A DNA stretch of 64,000 nucleotides. It comes from Patescibacteria group bacterium. GTDB lineage: Bacteria > Patescibacteriota > Patescibacteriia > 2-12-FULL-60-25. The position numbers and the translations under genes are program-made. The stretch covers positions 1-64,000 of the forward strand of contig JAHJRN010000019.1 of NCBI GenBank assembly GCA_018830865.1. The letters run 5' to 3'. This document shows, in pieces, positions 44,237 through 52,250 of the stretch; position 1 is the stretch's first letter; every line of letters starts with the position of its first letter. The notes under the pieces are model-generated. The model saw only the letters and a program-made list of their open reading frames with translations. It was not told the origin of the DNA and did not search any database.

Positions 44237-46045
44237 TTAGTTCGACTCCGTCGTCACGCGCTTGCGCTCGTGTGCCTTGAGCAGACGCTTGCGAATCCGA
44301 AGCGACTCGGGCGTCACTTCGAGCAGCTCGTCGTCGCCGAGATATTCCATCGCCTCCTCAAGGCTCTGCGACCGTGGTGTCTCGAGCGATTCCGAGACCC
44401 CATCGCCCTTGGAGCGCATGTTCGAGAGCCGTTTTTCCTTGCAGACGTTCACTTCCATGTCCGTGGGTTTTGATGCCTGGCCGATGACCATACCCTCATA
44501 CACCTTTGTCCCGGCGCCGATGAAGAGCTGTCCGCGTTCCTCTGCGTTCAGGAGACCATACGTCATCGCCGTTCCGTCCTCGAACGCGATGAGCGAACCG
44601 TGCGACGCCGCGTCGATGCCGCCGATGGTCGGCCGATACTCCTTGAAGACCGAATACATGACACCTTGGCCGCGCGTCTCCTTCACGAACAGCGACCGAT
44701 AGCCGATGAGCCCGCGGGTGGGGAAGATGCACGTAAGATTCATGGTGCCGTTCTCGCTCTTCATGTCCAGAATCTCGCCGCGACGACGTCCGATGCGCTC
44801 GATGACCGGTCCACTCGCGTCTTCGGGACATTCGATGGTCACGTCCTCGAACGGTTCGGATTCGACGCCGTCGATATCACGGAAGATGACCTGCGGACGC
44901 GATACCTGCAGCTCATATCCTTCACGCCGCATCTTCTCGATGAGGATGGAGAGATGCAGTTCGCCGCGTCCGGACACTACGAAGTTCCCTTCGCTCGTGC
45001 CCGGGTCCATGCGGAGCGCCACATCGTTCTGCAACTCGCGTTCGAGGCGCTCCTTGATGTTACGCGACGTGGTGAACTTCCCTTCCTGCCCCGCGAACGG
45101 CGACGTATTCACGCCGAACGTCATCTTCACGGTTGGCTGCTCGATCTCGATGACCGGTAATGCGTCCGGATGCAAGGGGTCCGCGATGGTCTCGCCGATG
45201 TTCACGTCCGGGATGCCGGAGAACGTCACGATGTCGCCGGCGTCCGCGTGGTCCACCTCGATCTTGCCGAGCCCCATGAACGAAAAGACCGTGTTCACCT
45301 TGGCGTTCGTCGTGTGTCCGTCGCGGTCGATCCATGCGACGGTACCCGGACGGAACACACCGCGCACGACGCGGCCGATACCCATCTTGCCCTTGAACGT
45401 GTCGTACGAGACGTTCGCTACCGAGACCTGCAGCGACCCCTCTGTGTCGTTCGTCGGCGCCGGGATCTCCGCGAGGATGGTGTCGAACAGCGGTCGCACG
45501 TCCGTCATGGACGTGAGGTCCGTGGTGAGGCCCGCCTTGCCCTGCTTCGCGGACGCGTACACGACCGGGAAATCCGACTGCGCGTCGCTCGCGCCGAGGT
45601 TGGTGAAGAGGTCGAACGTCTGGTCGAGGACCCAGTCCGGGCGCGCGTCCGGCTTGTCGATCTTGTTGATGACGACGATGATGCGGTGCCCCGCCTCGAT
45701 GGCTTTCTTGAGCACGAAACGCGTCTGCGGCATCGGGCCTTCCTTCGCGTCCACGAGGAGCAGCGCGCCGTCCACGAGATTCATGATGCGCTCCACCTCG
45801 CCGCCGAAATCCGCGTGGCCGGGCGTATCCACGATGTTGATCTTCACGTCGCCGATGAGCACCGCACAGTTCTTGGAAAGGATGGTGATGCCGCGCTCGC
45901 GCTCGAGGTCGTTGGAGTCGAGGATGGTCGTGCCTTCGAGTCCGCGTTCGCGAAACGTGTCGCTCTGTTTGAGCAGAGCGTCGGCGAGGGTGGTCTTGCC
46001 ATGATCGACGTGCGCGATGATGGCGATGTTGCGGATGTCAGCCAT
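44237..46045 (-). CDS. typA: translational GTPase TypA/BipA
   Basis: 602 residues. GTPase motifs: AHVDHGKTTL (G1), RGITI (G2), DTPGHADFGGEV (G3), NKIDK (G4). EF-G-like domains and the TypA-specific C-terminus follow (YRPTIGGIDAASHGSLIAFEDG). It is a ribosome-associated GTPase for assembly and stress. I chose ATG 46045; a -35/-10 pair TTGATG-17-TATCGT ends 15 bases upstream of it. Confidence 0.95.
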   Translation of the reverse strand: MADIRNIAIIAHVDHGKTTLADALLKQSDTFRERGLEGTTILDSNDLERERGITILSKNCAVLIGDVKINIVDTPGHADFGGEVERIMNLVDGALLLVDAKEGPMPQTRFVLKKAIEAGHRIIVVINKIDKPDARPDWVLDQTFDLFTNLGASDAQSDFPVVYASAKQGKAGLTTDLTSMTDVRPLFDTILAEIPAPTNDTEGSLQVSVANVSYDTFKGKMGIGRVVRGVFRPGTVAWIDRDGHTTNAKVNTVFSFMGLGKIEVDHADAGDIVTFSGIPDVNIGETIADPLHPDALPVIEIEQPTVKMTFGVNTSPFAGQEGKFTTSRNIKERLERELQNDVALRMDPGTSEGNFVVSGRGELHLSILIEKMRREGYELQVSRPQVIFRDIDGVESEPFEDVTIECPEDASGPVIERIGRRRGEILDMKSENGTMNLTCIFPTRGLIGYRSLFVKETRGQGVMYSVFKEYRPTIGGIDAASHGSLIAFEDGTAMTYGLLNAEERGQLFIGAGTKVYEGMVIGQASKPTDMEVNVCKEKRLSNMRSKGDGVSESLETPRSQSLEEAMEYLGDDELLEVTPESLRIRKRLLKAHERKRVTTESN

Positions 46046-46101
46046 GTTCCAGGTCGCCAGACGATACATGATTAAGCCGATTTCATCAAGTCCCGACGCC
46101 G

Positions 46102-46130
46102 TTGCCCATCGGGCGACGGAGCGGCATGCT
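46102..46130 (+). promoter_or_regulatory. promoter of the alkyltransferase-like gene
   Basis: TTGCCC (46102-46107), 17 bases, CATGCT (46125-46130). The ATG follows 6 bases later. Confidence 0.5.
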
Positions 46131-46136
46131 CATGTC

Positions 46137-46490
46137 ATGAGACAGATGCCGTCGAAACCGTTCGCGGACCGCGTGCGGGAGGTCGTACGAAATATCCCGA
46201 AAGGATCGACGATGACGTACGCGCAGGTCGCGGCGGCGGCGGGACGCTCGAAGGCGTACCGCGCCGTCGGGAACATCCTCAACAGGAACTTCGACCCGGA
46301 CATCCCGTGTCATCGCGTCATCCGAAGCGACGGGACGCCCGGCGGCTACAACCGCGGGACGACGAGGAAGGTCGAAATACTCCGGTCAGAGGGGGCGCTC
46401 GTGGTGATGCGACGATTCACGACATGTCCCGCGTCGCGACAGAGGTCGCCCTCGACAGCAATCGTGCGATACGAATCTCGTCGTAGCTGA
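46137..46490 (+). CDS. O6-alkylguanine-DNA alkyltransferase-like protein
   Basis: 117 residues, only the C-terminal DNA-binding/active-site domain of MGMT. It keeps the methyl-acceptor motif PCHRVI and the helix-turn-helix MTYAQVAAAAGRSKAYRAVGNILNRN, so it may repair O6-alkylguanine rather than be a Trp-type ATL protein. The last 74 bases overlap the convergent recQ gene, and the final 25 residues look non-conserved. Confidence 0.8.
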   Translation: MRQMPSKPFADRVREVVRNIPKGSTMTYAQVAAAAGRSKAYRAVGNILNRNFDPDIPCHRVIRSDGTPGGYNRGTTRKVEILRSEGALVVMRRFTTCPASRQRSPSTAIVRYESRRS

Positions 46491-48255
46491 ACGAGTCCCC
46501 GAGGAGGGCACGGGCGGGCGCGAGCATGTCGTTTCCCGCCTTCCGGAATGCCGCCTCGATGCGTTCCTGTCGTTCGGACGGGACGGTCGAAATATGCGTC
46601 GCGTCGAGCGCCTTCCCCTTCTCGATCGCCTGTTCGAGATGCTGCACGACGGTGCCGACGCTCAGCTTCCGCATGAGCGCGATGCGTTCGAGCGAAAACT
46701 TCTTCTCGAAGAGGCGGACCGTCTCCTGGATCGTCCCCGACACGGCACGGACCGTCGGCTTGTTTCGTCGGACGACGGACTCCGACGACGGTCGCTCCGC
46801 GAGGCCGTTCGCCTGCGCATACGCACGGATGATCTCCAGGAATCCGGGGCCGTAGCGTTCGAGCTTCCGTCCTCCGACGCCCGAGATGTGGGAGAGGGAT
46901 TCCGTGCTCTGCGGATATACGCGTGCCATCTCCTGCAGCGTCTTGTCCCCGAAGATGACGTACGGCGGGACATGAAGCGACTCCGCCAGCCGACGGCGTT
47001 GCGCACGCAGTTCCTCGAAGAGGCCGCGATCGAATTCGACGTGAGCCTCCTCCGTCGCTTCGATCTCTCCCCGGGGGACGCACACGTCGCACGCGTCGCA
47101 TGTCGGTTCGGTCCGGGCTTCCCCGAAATATCCGAGCAAGAATGTCCGACGGCACGAACGGAGCTCGCCATAGCGCATTACCTCCTGCAGCTGCGCGCGG
47201 ACACGCGCCTGCTCTTCCGGGTCTTCCATCTGACGGATGAAGTACTCGTGCTTCATCCTATCCCCGGCAGAGAACATCAGGAGACACTCGCTCGGCAATC
47301 CGTCGCGCCCAGCGCGGCCCGTCTCCTGATAGTATCCCTCGACGCTCTTCGGGAGGTCCATGTGCACGACGAGGCGCACGTCCGGCTTGTCGATACCCAT
47401 CCCGAAGGCGATGGTCGCGACGATGACGGACACCTGGTCATGGATGAACCGTTCCTGCACGCGGCTGCGTACATGTGCCGGAAGTCCGGCGTGATAGGCG
47501 GCGGCCTTCACCCCGTTCGCCACGAGATCCTTCGCGACCTTCTCCGTCCCGCGGCGCGAGAAGCAATAGACGATGACGGCCTGGTCCGGACGGCTCCGAA
47601 CCTCACGCAGCAACCGCTCGAACGACTTCTTCTTCGGCACGACCCGATACGTAAGGTTCGGCCGGTTGAAGCTCGAACGGAAGACGCGGCCGCGGTCGAG
47701 CTTCAGATGCTGGATGATATCGACCTGCACGCGCGCGTTCGCGGTCGCCGTCAACGCGATGACCGGGATGCCTGGAAAATACGTCCGCAACAGATCGAGG
47801 TTCCGGTATTCCGGGCGGAAGTCATGACCCCATTCGGAGATGCAGTGCGCCTCGTCGATCGCGAACAGGCTGATACGAAGCGTCTGGAGGAACTGGCGCA
47901 CGCCCGAGACGGCGAGACGCTCCGGCGCGAGATAGAGGAGCTTCAGTGCCCCACCCTTCGCGAGCGCTTCGACCCTTGCCGATTCCGTCGGTGACAGCGT
48001 GCTGTTCAGGTACGCTGCCGCAATGCCGTTCGCGCGCAACGCGTCCACCTGATCCTTCATGAGCGCGATGAGTGGCGAGATCACGATGGTCAGCCCGTCG
48101 AACTTCAGCGCGGGCAACTGGAAGCAGAGTGATTTCCCTCCGCCGGTCGGCATCAGTACGAGGGCGTCCTTACCGGAAACGCAATGCTCGACGATCTCCT
48201 GCTGGAGCGGCCGAAACGCATCGTATCCGAAATGTTTCTTGAGGAGATCGAGCAT
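46417..48255 (-). CDS. recQ: ATP-dependent DNA helicase RecQ
   Basis: 612 residues. Superfamily 2 motifs: RPLQQEIVEHCVSGKDALVLMPTGGGKS (motif 0/I), FAIDEAHCISEWGHDFRPEY (DEAH), ALTATA, YYQETGRAGRDG (VI). A zinc-binding segment (CRRTFLLGYFGE ... CDACDVC), an HRDC domain (EELRAQRRRLAESLHVPPYVIF) and a C-terminal helix-turn-helix follow. It acts in recombination repair. Its first 160 codons and upstream 44 bases are duplicated at 50368-50892. Confidence 0.95.
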   Translation of the reverse strand: MLDLLKKHFGYDAFRPLQQEIVEHCVSGKDALVLMPTGGGKSLCFQLPALKFDGLTIVISPLIALMKDQVDALRANGIAAAYLNSTLSPTESARVEALAKGGALKLLYLAPERLAVSGVRQFLQTLRISLFAIDEAHCISEWGHDFRPEYRNLDLLRTYFPGIPVIALTATANARVQVDIIQHLKLDRGRVFRSSFNRPNLTYRVVPKKKSFERLLREVRSRPDQAVIVYCFSRRGTEKVAKDLVANGVKAAAYHAGLPAHVRSRVQERFIHDQVSVIVATIAFGMGIDKPDVRLVVHMDLPKSVEGYYQETGRAGRDGLPSECLLMFSAGDRMKHEYFIRQMEDPEEQARVRAQLQEVMRYGELRSCRRTFLLGYFGEARTEPTCDACDVCVPRGEIEATEEAHVEFDRGLFEELRAQRRRLAESLHVPPYVIFGDKTLQEMARVYPQSTESLSHISGVGGRKLERYGPGFLEIIRAYAQANGLAERPSSESVVRRNKPTVRAVSGTIQETVRLFEKKFSLERIALMRKLSVGTVVQHLEQAIEKGKALDATHISTVPSERQERIEAAFRKAGNDMLAPARALLGDSFSYDEIRIARLLSRATSVATRDMS

Positions 48256-48302
48256 GGGTCTCTTCCACCGCTATCATGCGTAAGCGACGGACGTCAACTA
48301 TA

Positions 48303-48347
48303 ACCCCACGTAAAAACTCCCGTTGTGCGGAAGTTTTTACGTGGGGT
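48303..48347. repeat. perfect 16-bp inverted repeat upstream of recQ
   Basis: Arms ACCCCACGTAAAAACT (48303-48318) and its exact complement (48332-48347) around 13 bases. No T run follows on either side, so it is not a simple terminator. It starts four bases beyond the point where homology between the two recQ copies ends, so it may be the end of an inserted element. The rest of 48256-48450 holds no gene I can support. Confidence 0.65.
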
Positions 48348-48450
48348 GGGTTGGTTGACGATTTTAGAACTCTTGACTGGTCGAATGTGCATCGTGAACT
48401 ATGCATTTTCCCGTCCATTGCCATGCGGCAACTGGGCTGGAAGCAATTCC

Positions 48451-48472
48451 AAAACGCCTGACGGATCAGGCG
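48451..48472 (-). terminator. terminator of the tRNA-Arg pair
   Basis: Minus strand CGCCTGA-TCCG-TCAGGCG followed by TTTT. Confidence 0.75.
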
Positions 48473-48475
48473 CTT

Positions 48476-48551
48476 TGGTGCCCGCGCGAGGATTTGAACC
48501 TCGCTGGCCGCGTTAGGGTCGCGGCAGCCTATCCAGTTAGCTTACGCAGGC
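48476..48551 (-). tRNA. tRNA-Arg (anticodon CCU) with C33
   Basis: A 76-nt cloverleaf with acceptor GCCTGCG/CGCGGGC, perfect anticodon stem CCGCG/CGCGG, loop ACCCTAA, T arm CGAGG/CCTCG and encoded CCA. The loop places CCU at 34-36 and C, not U, at position 33. It is one base downstream of the next tRNA gene and co-transcribed with it. Confidence 0.85.
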
Positions 48552-48552
48552 A

Positions 48553-48628
48553 TGGTGCCCTCGGGTGGGGTCGAACCACCGTCTCGCGGCTTAGAGGGCC
48601 GGGCTCTATCCCGTTGAGCTACAAGGGC
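48553..48628 (-). tRNA. tRNA-Arg (anticodon UCU) with C33
   Basis: A 76-nt cloverleaf with acceptor GCCCTTG/CGAGGGC and encoded CCA. The anticodon loop reads CCTCTAA, giving UCU with C at position 33. The anticodon stem has 4 good pairs plus a mismatch, and the gene is one base shorter than the related tRNA-Arg(UCU) at 53095. It may be a degenerate or specialised copy. Confidence 0.75.
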
Positions 48629-48642
48629 AGGAGAATGGGCTA

Positions 48643-48700
48643 TTCAAAAACCCGCTAAGACCGCCTGCCGTGCGCAGACGATTTCGCGGGTTACGTTCTC
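48643..48700 (-). terminator. possible terminator of the NYN gene
   Basis: Minus strand AACCCGC ... GCGGG followed by TTTTT, with an inner GC-rich hairpin. It lies between the NYN gene and the tRNA pair. Confidence 0.4.
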
Positions 48701-48763
48701 CTGAATCGGTAGGTCATGCTTGGCTTTTGATTACAACGTCGGCTCTTTTGAGAGCAATTACCT

Positions 48764-49441
48764 TCACAAGGAAGTTGCATCCAGTATCGAGGGTTGTGAT
48801 GGCAGCAAGAATCTCCTAACATCGCTCTCAACCAAAACGCGTTGCACGTCGGTGCGGCTGATGAGTGCTTGAGTTGGTTTTACGTCATTACCTTTGCCGG
48901 AGGCATCCGGGATGGAAAAACCGATATACTCGACCTTCTTATTGAGACGAAACCGAATCCAATCAACCATCGGTACCAAATCCGTATCAGAACTCACGAG
49001 AATTGCAGCGTCGTACTTGTCATCCAATGCACCCGCAACCAAATCGGTAGCGATCTTCACATCGATGCCCTTCTCTCGGAATGTCTTGTATACGATCTCA
49101 GAGACGCCCTTCTTCTTGATGGTCTGAAAATCGTCCACCCTGCTATCGATAAAAATCCTTTCAGAGCGTTCTCGGAGCTTGCTGGTTTTTATCTGCCAAG
49201 CCGTTTTCTTAAGCGTGTTAAATAGCTGCGTCTGTCGCGCCATCACTTGCTTACTTCGTTCGTCCCCTTCTTTCTCCCTTACTGTGCCGACGTAATACCT
49301 TTTGCCCATCTCTGTCACCGTTCGACCGTCAGCTAGAAATAACGCAAATGCATCAAAATCAAACTCAACCGCCTTAATGCCCAAGGACTTTAAAGCGAGG
49401 TGGTGAAAATTGCCTCCATCAATGAATATCTGAACTCGCAT
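48764..49441 (-). CDS. NYN-domain (LabA-like) putative nuclease in an AT-rich insert
   Basis: 225 residues. It has the NYN/PIN-like acidic motifs: IFIDGGNFHHL near the start, then KGIDVKIATDLVAGALDDKYDAAILVSSDTDLVPMVDWI. These Asp residues form the metal site of this RNase-like fold. Its codon usage and surroundings are visibly more AT-rich than the rest of the window, which suggests recent acquisition. The start is uncertain: ATG 49441 fits the family start, 49467 is possible. It is unrelated in detail to the NYN protein at 54787. Confidence 0.75.
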   Translation of the reverse strand: MRVQIFIDGGNFHHLALKSLGIKAVEFDFDAFALFLADGRTVTEMGKRYYVGTVREKEGDERSKQVMARQTQLFNTLKKTAWQIKTSKLRERSERIFIDSRVDDFQTIKKKGVSEIVYKTFREKGIDVKIATDLVAGALDDKYDAAILVSSDTDLVPMVDWIRFRLNKKVEYIGFSIPDASGKGNDVKPTQALISRTDVQRVLVESDVRRFLLPSQPSILDATSL

Positions 49442-49628
49442 AGGCGTTACAGAGTTGGAATCTACCATAAACGAAAAAGTCCTGCACACTCCCCCGAAGG
49501 GCAGGCACAGGAGACTTTATGAATCCAATATACCGATTTCACGCGCTTTTGTCAATGATTCATATTCATGCAAAAAACAAGGGATTTATTGATTATCAAC
49601 AACCTACATTACTGCGTCTCCACAATTG

Positions 49629-50075
49629 CTATTTCGGCAACTTTACACTAAGCCGATCAGCCTCCTTGCTGATCAACTCCTCTAATTCCTTAATTTGGGC
49701 GCTCACGGACTGAGTATCGTTCTGATGTTCCGTGATTTGATGTGTTAGTTTCAATATTTTCACCGCCTCTGTTTCTCCAAGCGGCCACTCTTGCATCTGC
49801 TCCCAATTCTCTCCATCAACGAGGTCATTCTTTCCGAAGTCATACCAGACATTGTGCTGTTTTTCGATTAATCGACCGCAGTCGATCATTAACGTATCCC
49901 ATTCCCCATCCGGCTTCCGATCCTTTGGAGATTGAATACCAGATCCAGACAATTTTTGAATCATGGCTCGATGGCCTTTTGTCGTCCAATCGAAAGAAAG
50001 ATATTCATCCACGTTCACGGTTGGTACGGACACAAAGAATGATTTTCCGTCGGATTCATCAATCCAGAGTTTCAT
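49629..50075 (-). CDS. hypothetical protein, 148 aa, in the AT-rich insert
   Basis: Soluble, acidic protein (starts MKLWIDESDGKSFF) with several Trp and a C-terminal coiled-coil-like helix (about residues 105-145). I recognise no family. It shares the AT-rich composition of the NYN gene, and both lie between the two recQ copies. It could be an antitoxin-like or accessory partner, but there is no direct evidence. Confidence 0.5.
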   Translation of the reverse strand: MKLWIDESDGKSFFVSVPTVNVDEYLSFDWTTKGHRAMIQKLSGSGIQSPKDRKPDGEWDTLMIDCGRLIEKQHNVWYDFGKNDLVDGENWEQMQEWPLGETEAVKILKLTHQITEHQNDTQSVSAQIKELEELISKEADRLSVKLPK

Positions 50076-50096
50076 AATTGATAGCCAGCATATCAT

Positions 50097-50362
50097 CCAG
50101 TTCCAACTCTCGGTAGGGGTATGAAAATTGCCACATTGTTAGAACTATCAAAACCCACTCAACCAAAACAAAATTCGAACCCTTTTGAGTTCGAATTCTA
50201 TTGGGGTCACATCGTCGAGGCTGTTAGAACCGCTATAGCAAATCTACCGCCGTGTTCGTTCATTCCTGACTATCAAACGTGCATTTTACCCTGATTACGT
50301 ATTGTATTTCACCGATGGAAAAATAGGAATCTAGGACACAAAATCAGGCTTTACCAGAAACA
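50097..50362. other. AT-rich gap without a gene
   Basis: About 265 bases between the 148-residue gene and the recQ fragment. It holds a perfect 9-bp inverted repeat AATTCGAAC/GTTCGAATT (50172-50197, 8-base loop) and no ORF I can support on either strand. Confidence 0.6.
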
Positions 50363-50848
50363 TCAGGGAAACTGCGTCCGAAGCAGGCCAAGGTTCCGGT
50401 AGTCCGGCCGGAAGTCGTGTCCCCATTCGGAGATGCAGTGCGCCTCGTCGATAGCGAACAGGCTGATGCGCAGCGTCTGCAGGAACTGGCGGACGCCCGG
50501 GATGGCGAGGCGCTCCGGCGCGAGATTGAGGAGCTTCAGCTTCCCCGCAACCGCGAGCGCCTCAACCTTCACCACCTCCGACGGCGGCAAGGTGCTGTTC
50601 AGGTACGCCGCCGCGATGCCGTTCGCTCGCAAGGCGTCCACCTGATCCTTCATGAGTGCGATGAGCGGCGAGATGACGACGGTCAGTCCGTCGAATGCGA
50701 ACGCCGGTAATTGAAAACGCAGCGACTTCTCTCCGCCCGTCGGCATCAGCACGAGCGCGTCCTTGCCGGACACGCAATGCTCGACAATCTCCTACTGGAG
50801 CGGCCGGAACGCATCGTATCCGAAATGTTTCTTGAGGAGACCGAGCAT
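50363..50848 (-). pseudogene. recQ: truncated duplicate of recQ (5' end)
   Basis: Homologous to the first 160 codons of recQ at 46417-48255. It keeps the upstream region (44 identical bases, 50849-50892) and the ATG at 50848. Codon 20 is changed to TAG, the Walker A motif reads GGEKS instead of GGGKS, and homology stops after LLRTQFP, where a stop follows by chance. It cannot make a helicase. The two copies are direct repeats bracketing the tRNA-Arg pair and the AT-rich insert. Confidence 0.9.
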
Positions 50849-50905
50849 GGGTCTCTTCCACCGCTATCATGCGTAAGCGACGGACGTCAACTTTCATGAG
50901 GACTC

Positions 50906-51178
50906 TCACATGCATACGTACCCAAGACGGATGAGCGTCTTGGCCAGCTGAACCTCCAGGATCGCTCTTCCATTTCCACCTTTGAGGTACCGTTCCCTTC
51001 TCTTCGCCTCCTGCTCGTCCGAATACGCTTCATGATATATCAATTCGAGCGGCCGTCGATTCTTCGTCGCTTCGACCTGTCCCATCTGATGCTGTCTGAA
51101 TCTCTTGGACACATCATGCGAATACCCGATATACAGCTTCCGATCCGAACGGCTGAACAGGACATAGACGAAATACAT
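50906..51178 (-). CDS. GIY-YIG domain protein
   Basis: 90 residues forming a single GIY-YIG fold of the small UvrC-N-like type: MYFVYVLFSRSDRKLYIGYSHDVSKRFRQHQ (YVL ... YIG), RRPLELIYHEAYSDEQEAKRRERYLKGG. Stand-alone copies are common in bacteria; some are nucleases, many are uncharacterised. The start is 51178 by family pattern; 51187 is possible. Confidence 0.85.
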   Translation of the reverse strand: MYFVYVLFSRSDRKLYIGYSHDVSKRFRQHQMGQVEATKNRRPLELIYHEAYSDEQEAKRRERYLKGGNGRAILEVQLAKTLIRLGYVCM

Positions 51179-51196
51179 ACCTTCCATAGCTATCAC

Positions 51197-51238
51197 GACA
51201 CAAACGAAACAACCAGCCCGCTGGCTGATTGTTTCGAC
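51197..51238. repeat. hairpin upstream of the GIY-YIG gene
   Basis: Outer arms CGAAACAA/TTGTTTCG enclose CCAGC/GCTGG. It may terminate transcripts from the tRNA-His side. Confidence 0.4.
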
Positions 51239-51261
51239 CTAACTCACCTCTCTGGATCCCG

Positions 51262-51278
51262 GTCGAGCTGAGCTCGAC
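51262..51278. repeat. AGCTGAGCT-core palindrome, copy 1
   Basis: GTCGAGCT-G-AGCTCGAC, a perfect 8-bp inverted repeat. Confidence 0.55.
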
Positions 51279-51305
51279 TGTTCACCTCGCTCTTCCAATG
51301 GGTGA

Positions 51306-51322
51306 ACGAAGCTGAGCTTCGT
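51306..51322. repeat. AGCTGAGCT-core palindrome, copy 2
   Basis: ACGAAGCT-G-AGCTTCGT, a perfect 8-bp inverted repeat with the same core as copy 1 and different, but again complementary, flanks. Confidence 0.55.
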
Positions 51323-51337
51323 CATCCTCTCGGAGGA

Positions 51338-51354
51338 ACCGAGCTGAGCTCGGT
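51338..51354. repeat. AGCTGAGCT-core palindrome, copy 3
   Basis: ACCGAGCT-G-AGCTCGGT, abutting the 3' CCA end of tRNA-His. Confidence 0.55.
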
Positions 51355-51429
51355 GGGGTGGCCAACGGGAATTGAACCCGTAATAGCGGGACCACAACCC
51401 GCTGTGATAACCGTTTCACCATGGCCACC
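51354..51429 (-). tRNA. tRNA-His (anticodon GUG)
   Basis: A 76-nt cloverleaf with the extra G-1 opposite C73 typical of tRNA-His, acceptor GTGGCCA/TGGCCAC, anticodon loop TTGTGGT (GUG, U33) and encoded CCA. Promoter TTGCCA-17-TATATT upstream. Confidence 0.95.
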
Positions 51430-51450
51430 ATGGATGCCGGAAGCGGACGG

Positions 51451-51479
51451 AATATATCGGATTCCGGGCGGTTTGGCAA
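51451..51479 (-). promoter_or_regulatory. promoter of tRNA-His
   Basis: Minus strand TTGCCA (51479-51474), 17 bases, TATATT (51456-51451), about 22 bases before the tRNA. Confidence 0.65.
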
Positions 51480-51492
51480 GACCTTCTTGCGC

Positions 51493-51933
51493 CTACTCAT
51501 CCCATGCCGCGCGACGGCCACGCTTCGCCTCTCCCCGCTGCTTCTTCTCCTGCAGACGACGTTCCTTCGCCCCTCTCGAAGGTTTCGTCCCGATGCGCTC
51601 CTTCTCCTGCTCCAACGCCGCGAAGACGACCTTCCGTAGCGTCGTCACAGCCGTGATGCGATTCTGCAGTTGCGACCGTTCCTGCATGCACGCGATGACG
51701 ATGTCGCCGTCCTTCGTGATGCGGTTCTTGAGCTTCTCGCGGAGACGCTCTTTCTCCTCGTCCGAGAACGACGGCGACGCGTCCACATTCCATCGCACGA
51801 CCGCCTTGCTCGATGTCTTGTTCACCTTCTGCCCGCCCGGCCCGGACGAACGCGCGAATGTGATGTCCATCTCGGCTTCGGGGATGGTGCGCAGCGGACT
51901 CTCTTGGCGGAACGGGTTCTCGACGTTCATCAT
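51493..51933 (-). CDS. arfB: ArfB/YaeJ-like peptidyl-tRNA hydrolase (release-factor domain)
   Basis: 146 residues with the GGQ motif of release factors (SSGPGGQKVNKTSS) and a basic C-terminal tail (ERRLQEKKQRGEAKRGRR) that in ArfB inserts in the mRNA channel. It rescues stalled ribosomes by hydrolysing peptidyl-tRNA. There is no codon-recognition domain. The ATG at 51933 lies 6 bases after TACACT (51945-51940), so it is predicted leaderless. Confidence 0.88.
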   Translation of the reverse strand: MMNVENPFRQESPLRTIPEAEMDITFARSSGPGGQKVNKTSSKAVVRWNVDASPSFSDEEKERLREKLKNRITKDGDIVIACMQERSQLQNRITAVTTLRKVVFAALEQEKERIGTKPSRGAKERRLQEKKQRGEAKRGRRAAWDE

Positions 51934-51967
51934 GCGACAAGTGTACCAGACGCGCATGAGACGAAAC

Positions 51968-52019
51968 AAAAAAACGCCCGACCGGAGTCGAAGCGCGAGG
52001 AGCGTCCTGATGTCGGGCG
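51968..52019 (-). terminator. terminator of the 34-residue peptide gene
   Basis: Minus strand CGCCCGAC ... GTCGGGCG stem followed by TTTTTTTG, directly after the small ORF. Confidence 0.65.
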
Positions 52020-52021
52020 CG

Positions 52022-52126
52022 TCAGAAGGACAGACGGAAGAAGGATCCGACAATGATGCCAGCGAGGAAGAAGTCGACCGCGACGACGAACAGGATCGGG
52101 ACAAGGAACTTCAGGAGTCTCATCAT
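52022..52126 (-). CDS. 34-residue single-pass membrane peptide
   Basis: Short ORF MMRLLKFLVPILFVVAVDFF then LAGIIVGSFFRLSF: almost entirely one hydrophobic helix with Lys/Arg at the N-terminus. AAGGAG stands 6 bases upstream of the ATG, a promoter TTGACG-17-TAAGGT lies at 52162-52190 and a terminator follows at once. Complete expression signals make a real small protein likely. Function unknown; it could be a regulator of the neighbouring SPFH protein or a type I toxin-like peptide. Confidence 0.65.
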   Translation of the reverse strand: MMRLLKFLVPILFVVAVDFFLAGIIVGSFFRLSF

Positions 52127-52161
52127 GGCGCACTCCTTTCGTATCGTAAGGGACCGAACAG

Positions 52162-52190
52162 ACCTTACGTGTGGCTGGACGAATCGTCAA
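52162..52190 (-). promoter_or_regulatory. promoter of the 34-residue peptide gene
   Basis: Minus strand TTGACG (52190-52185), 17 bases, TAAGGT (52167-52162). Confidence 0.5.
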
Positions 52191-52204
52191 TGCGGACACG
52201 GACA

Positions 52205-52234
52205 AACGAAACAGCCGGCCTCGGGGCCGGCTGT
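52205..52234 (-). terminator. terminator of the SPFH gene
   Basis: Perfect stem ACAGCCGGCC/GGCCGGCTGT with a 4-base loop, followed on the minus strand by TTCGTTTG. Confidence 0.75.
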
Positions 52235-52250
52235 CGTTCCTCATTCGAGG

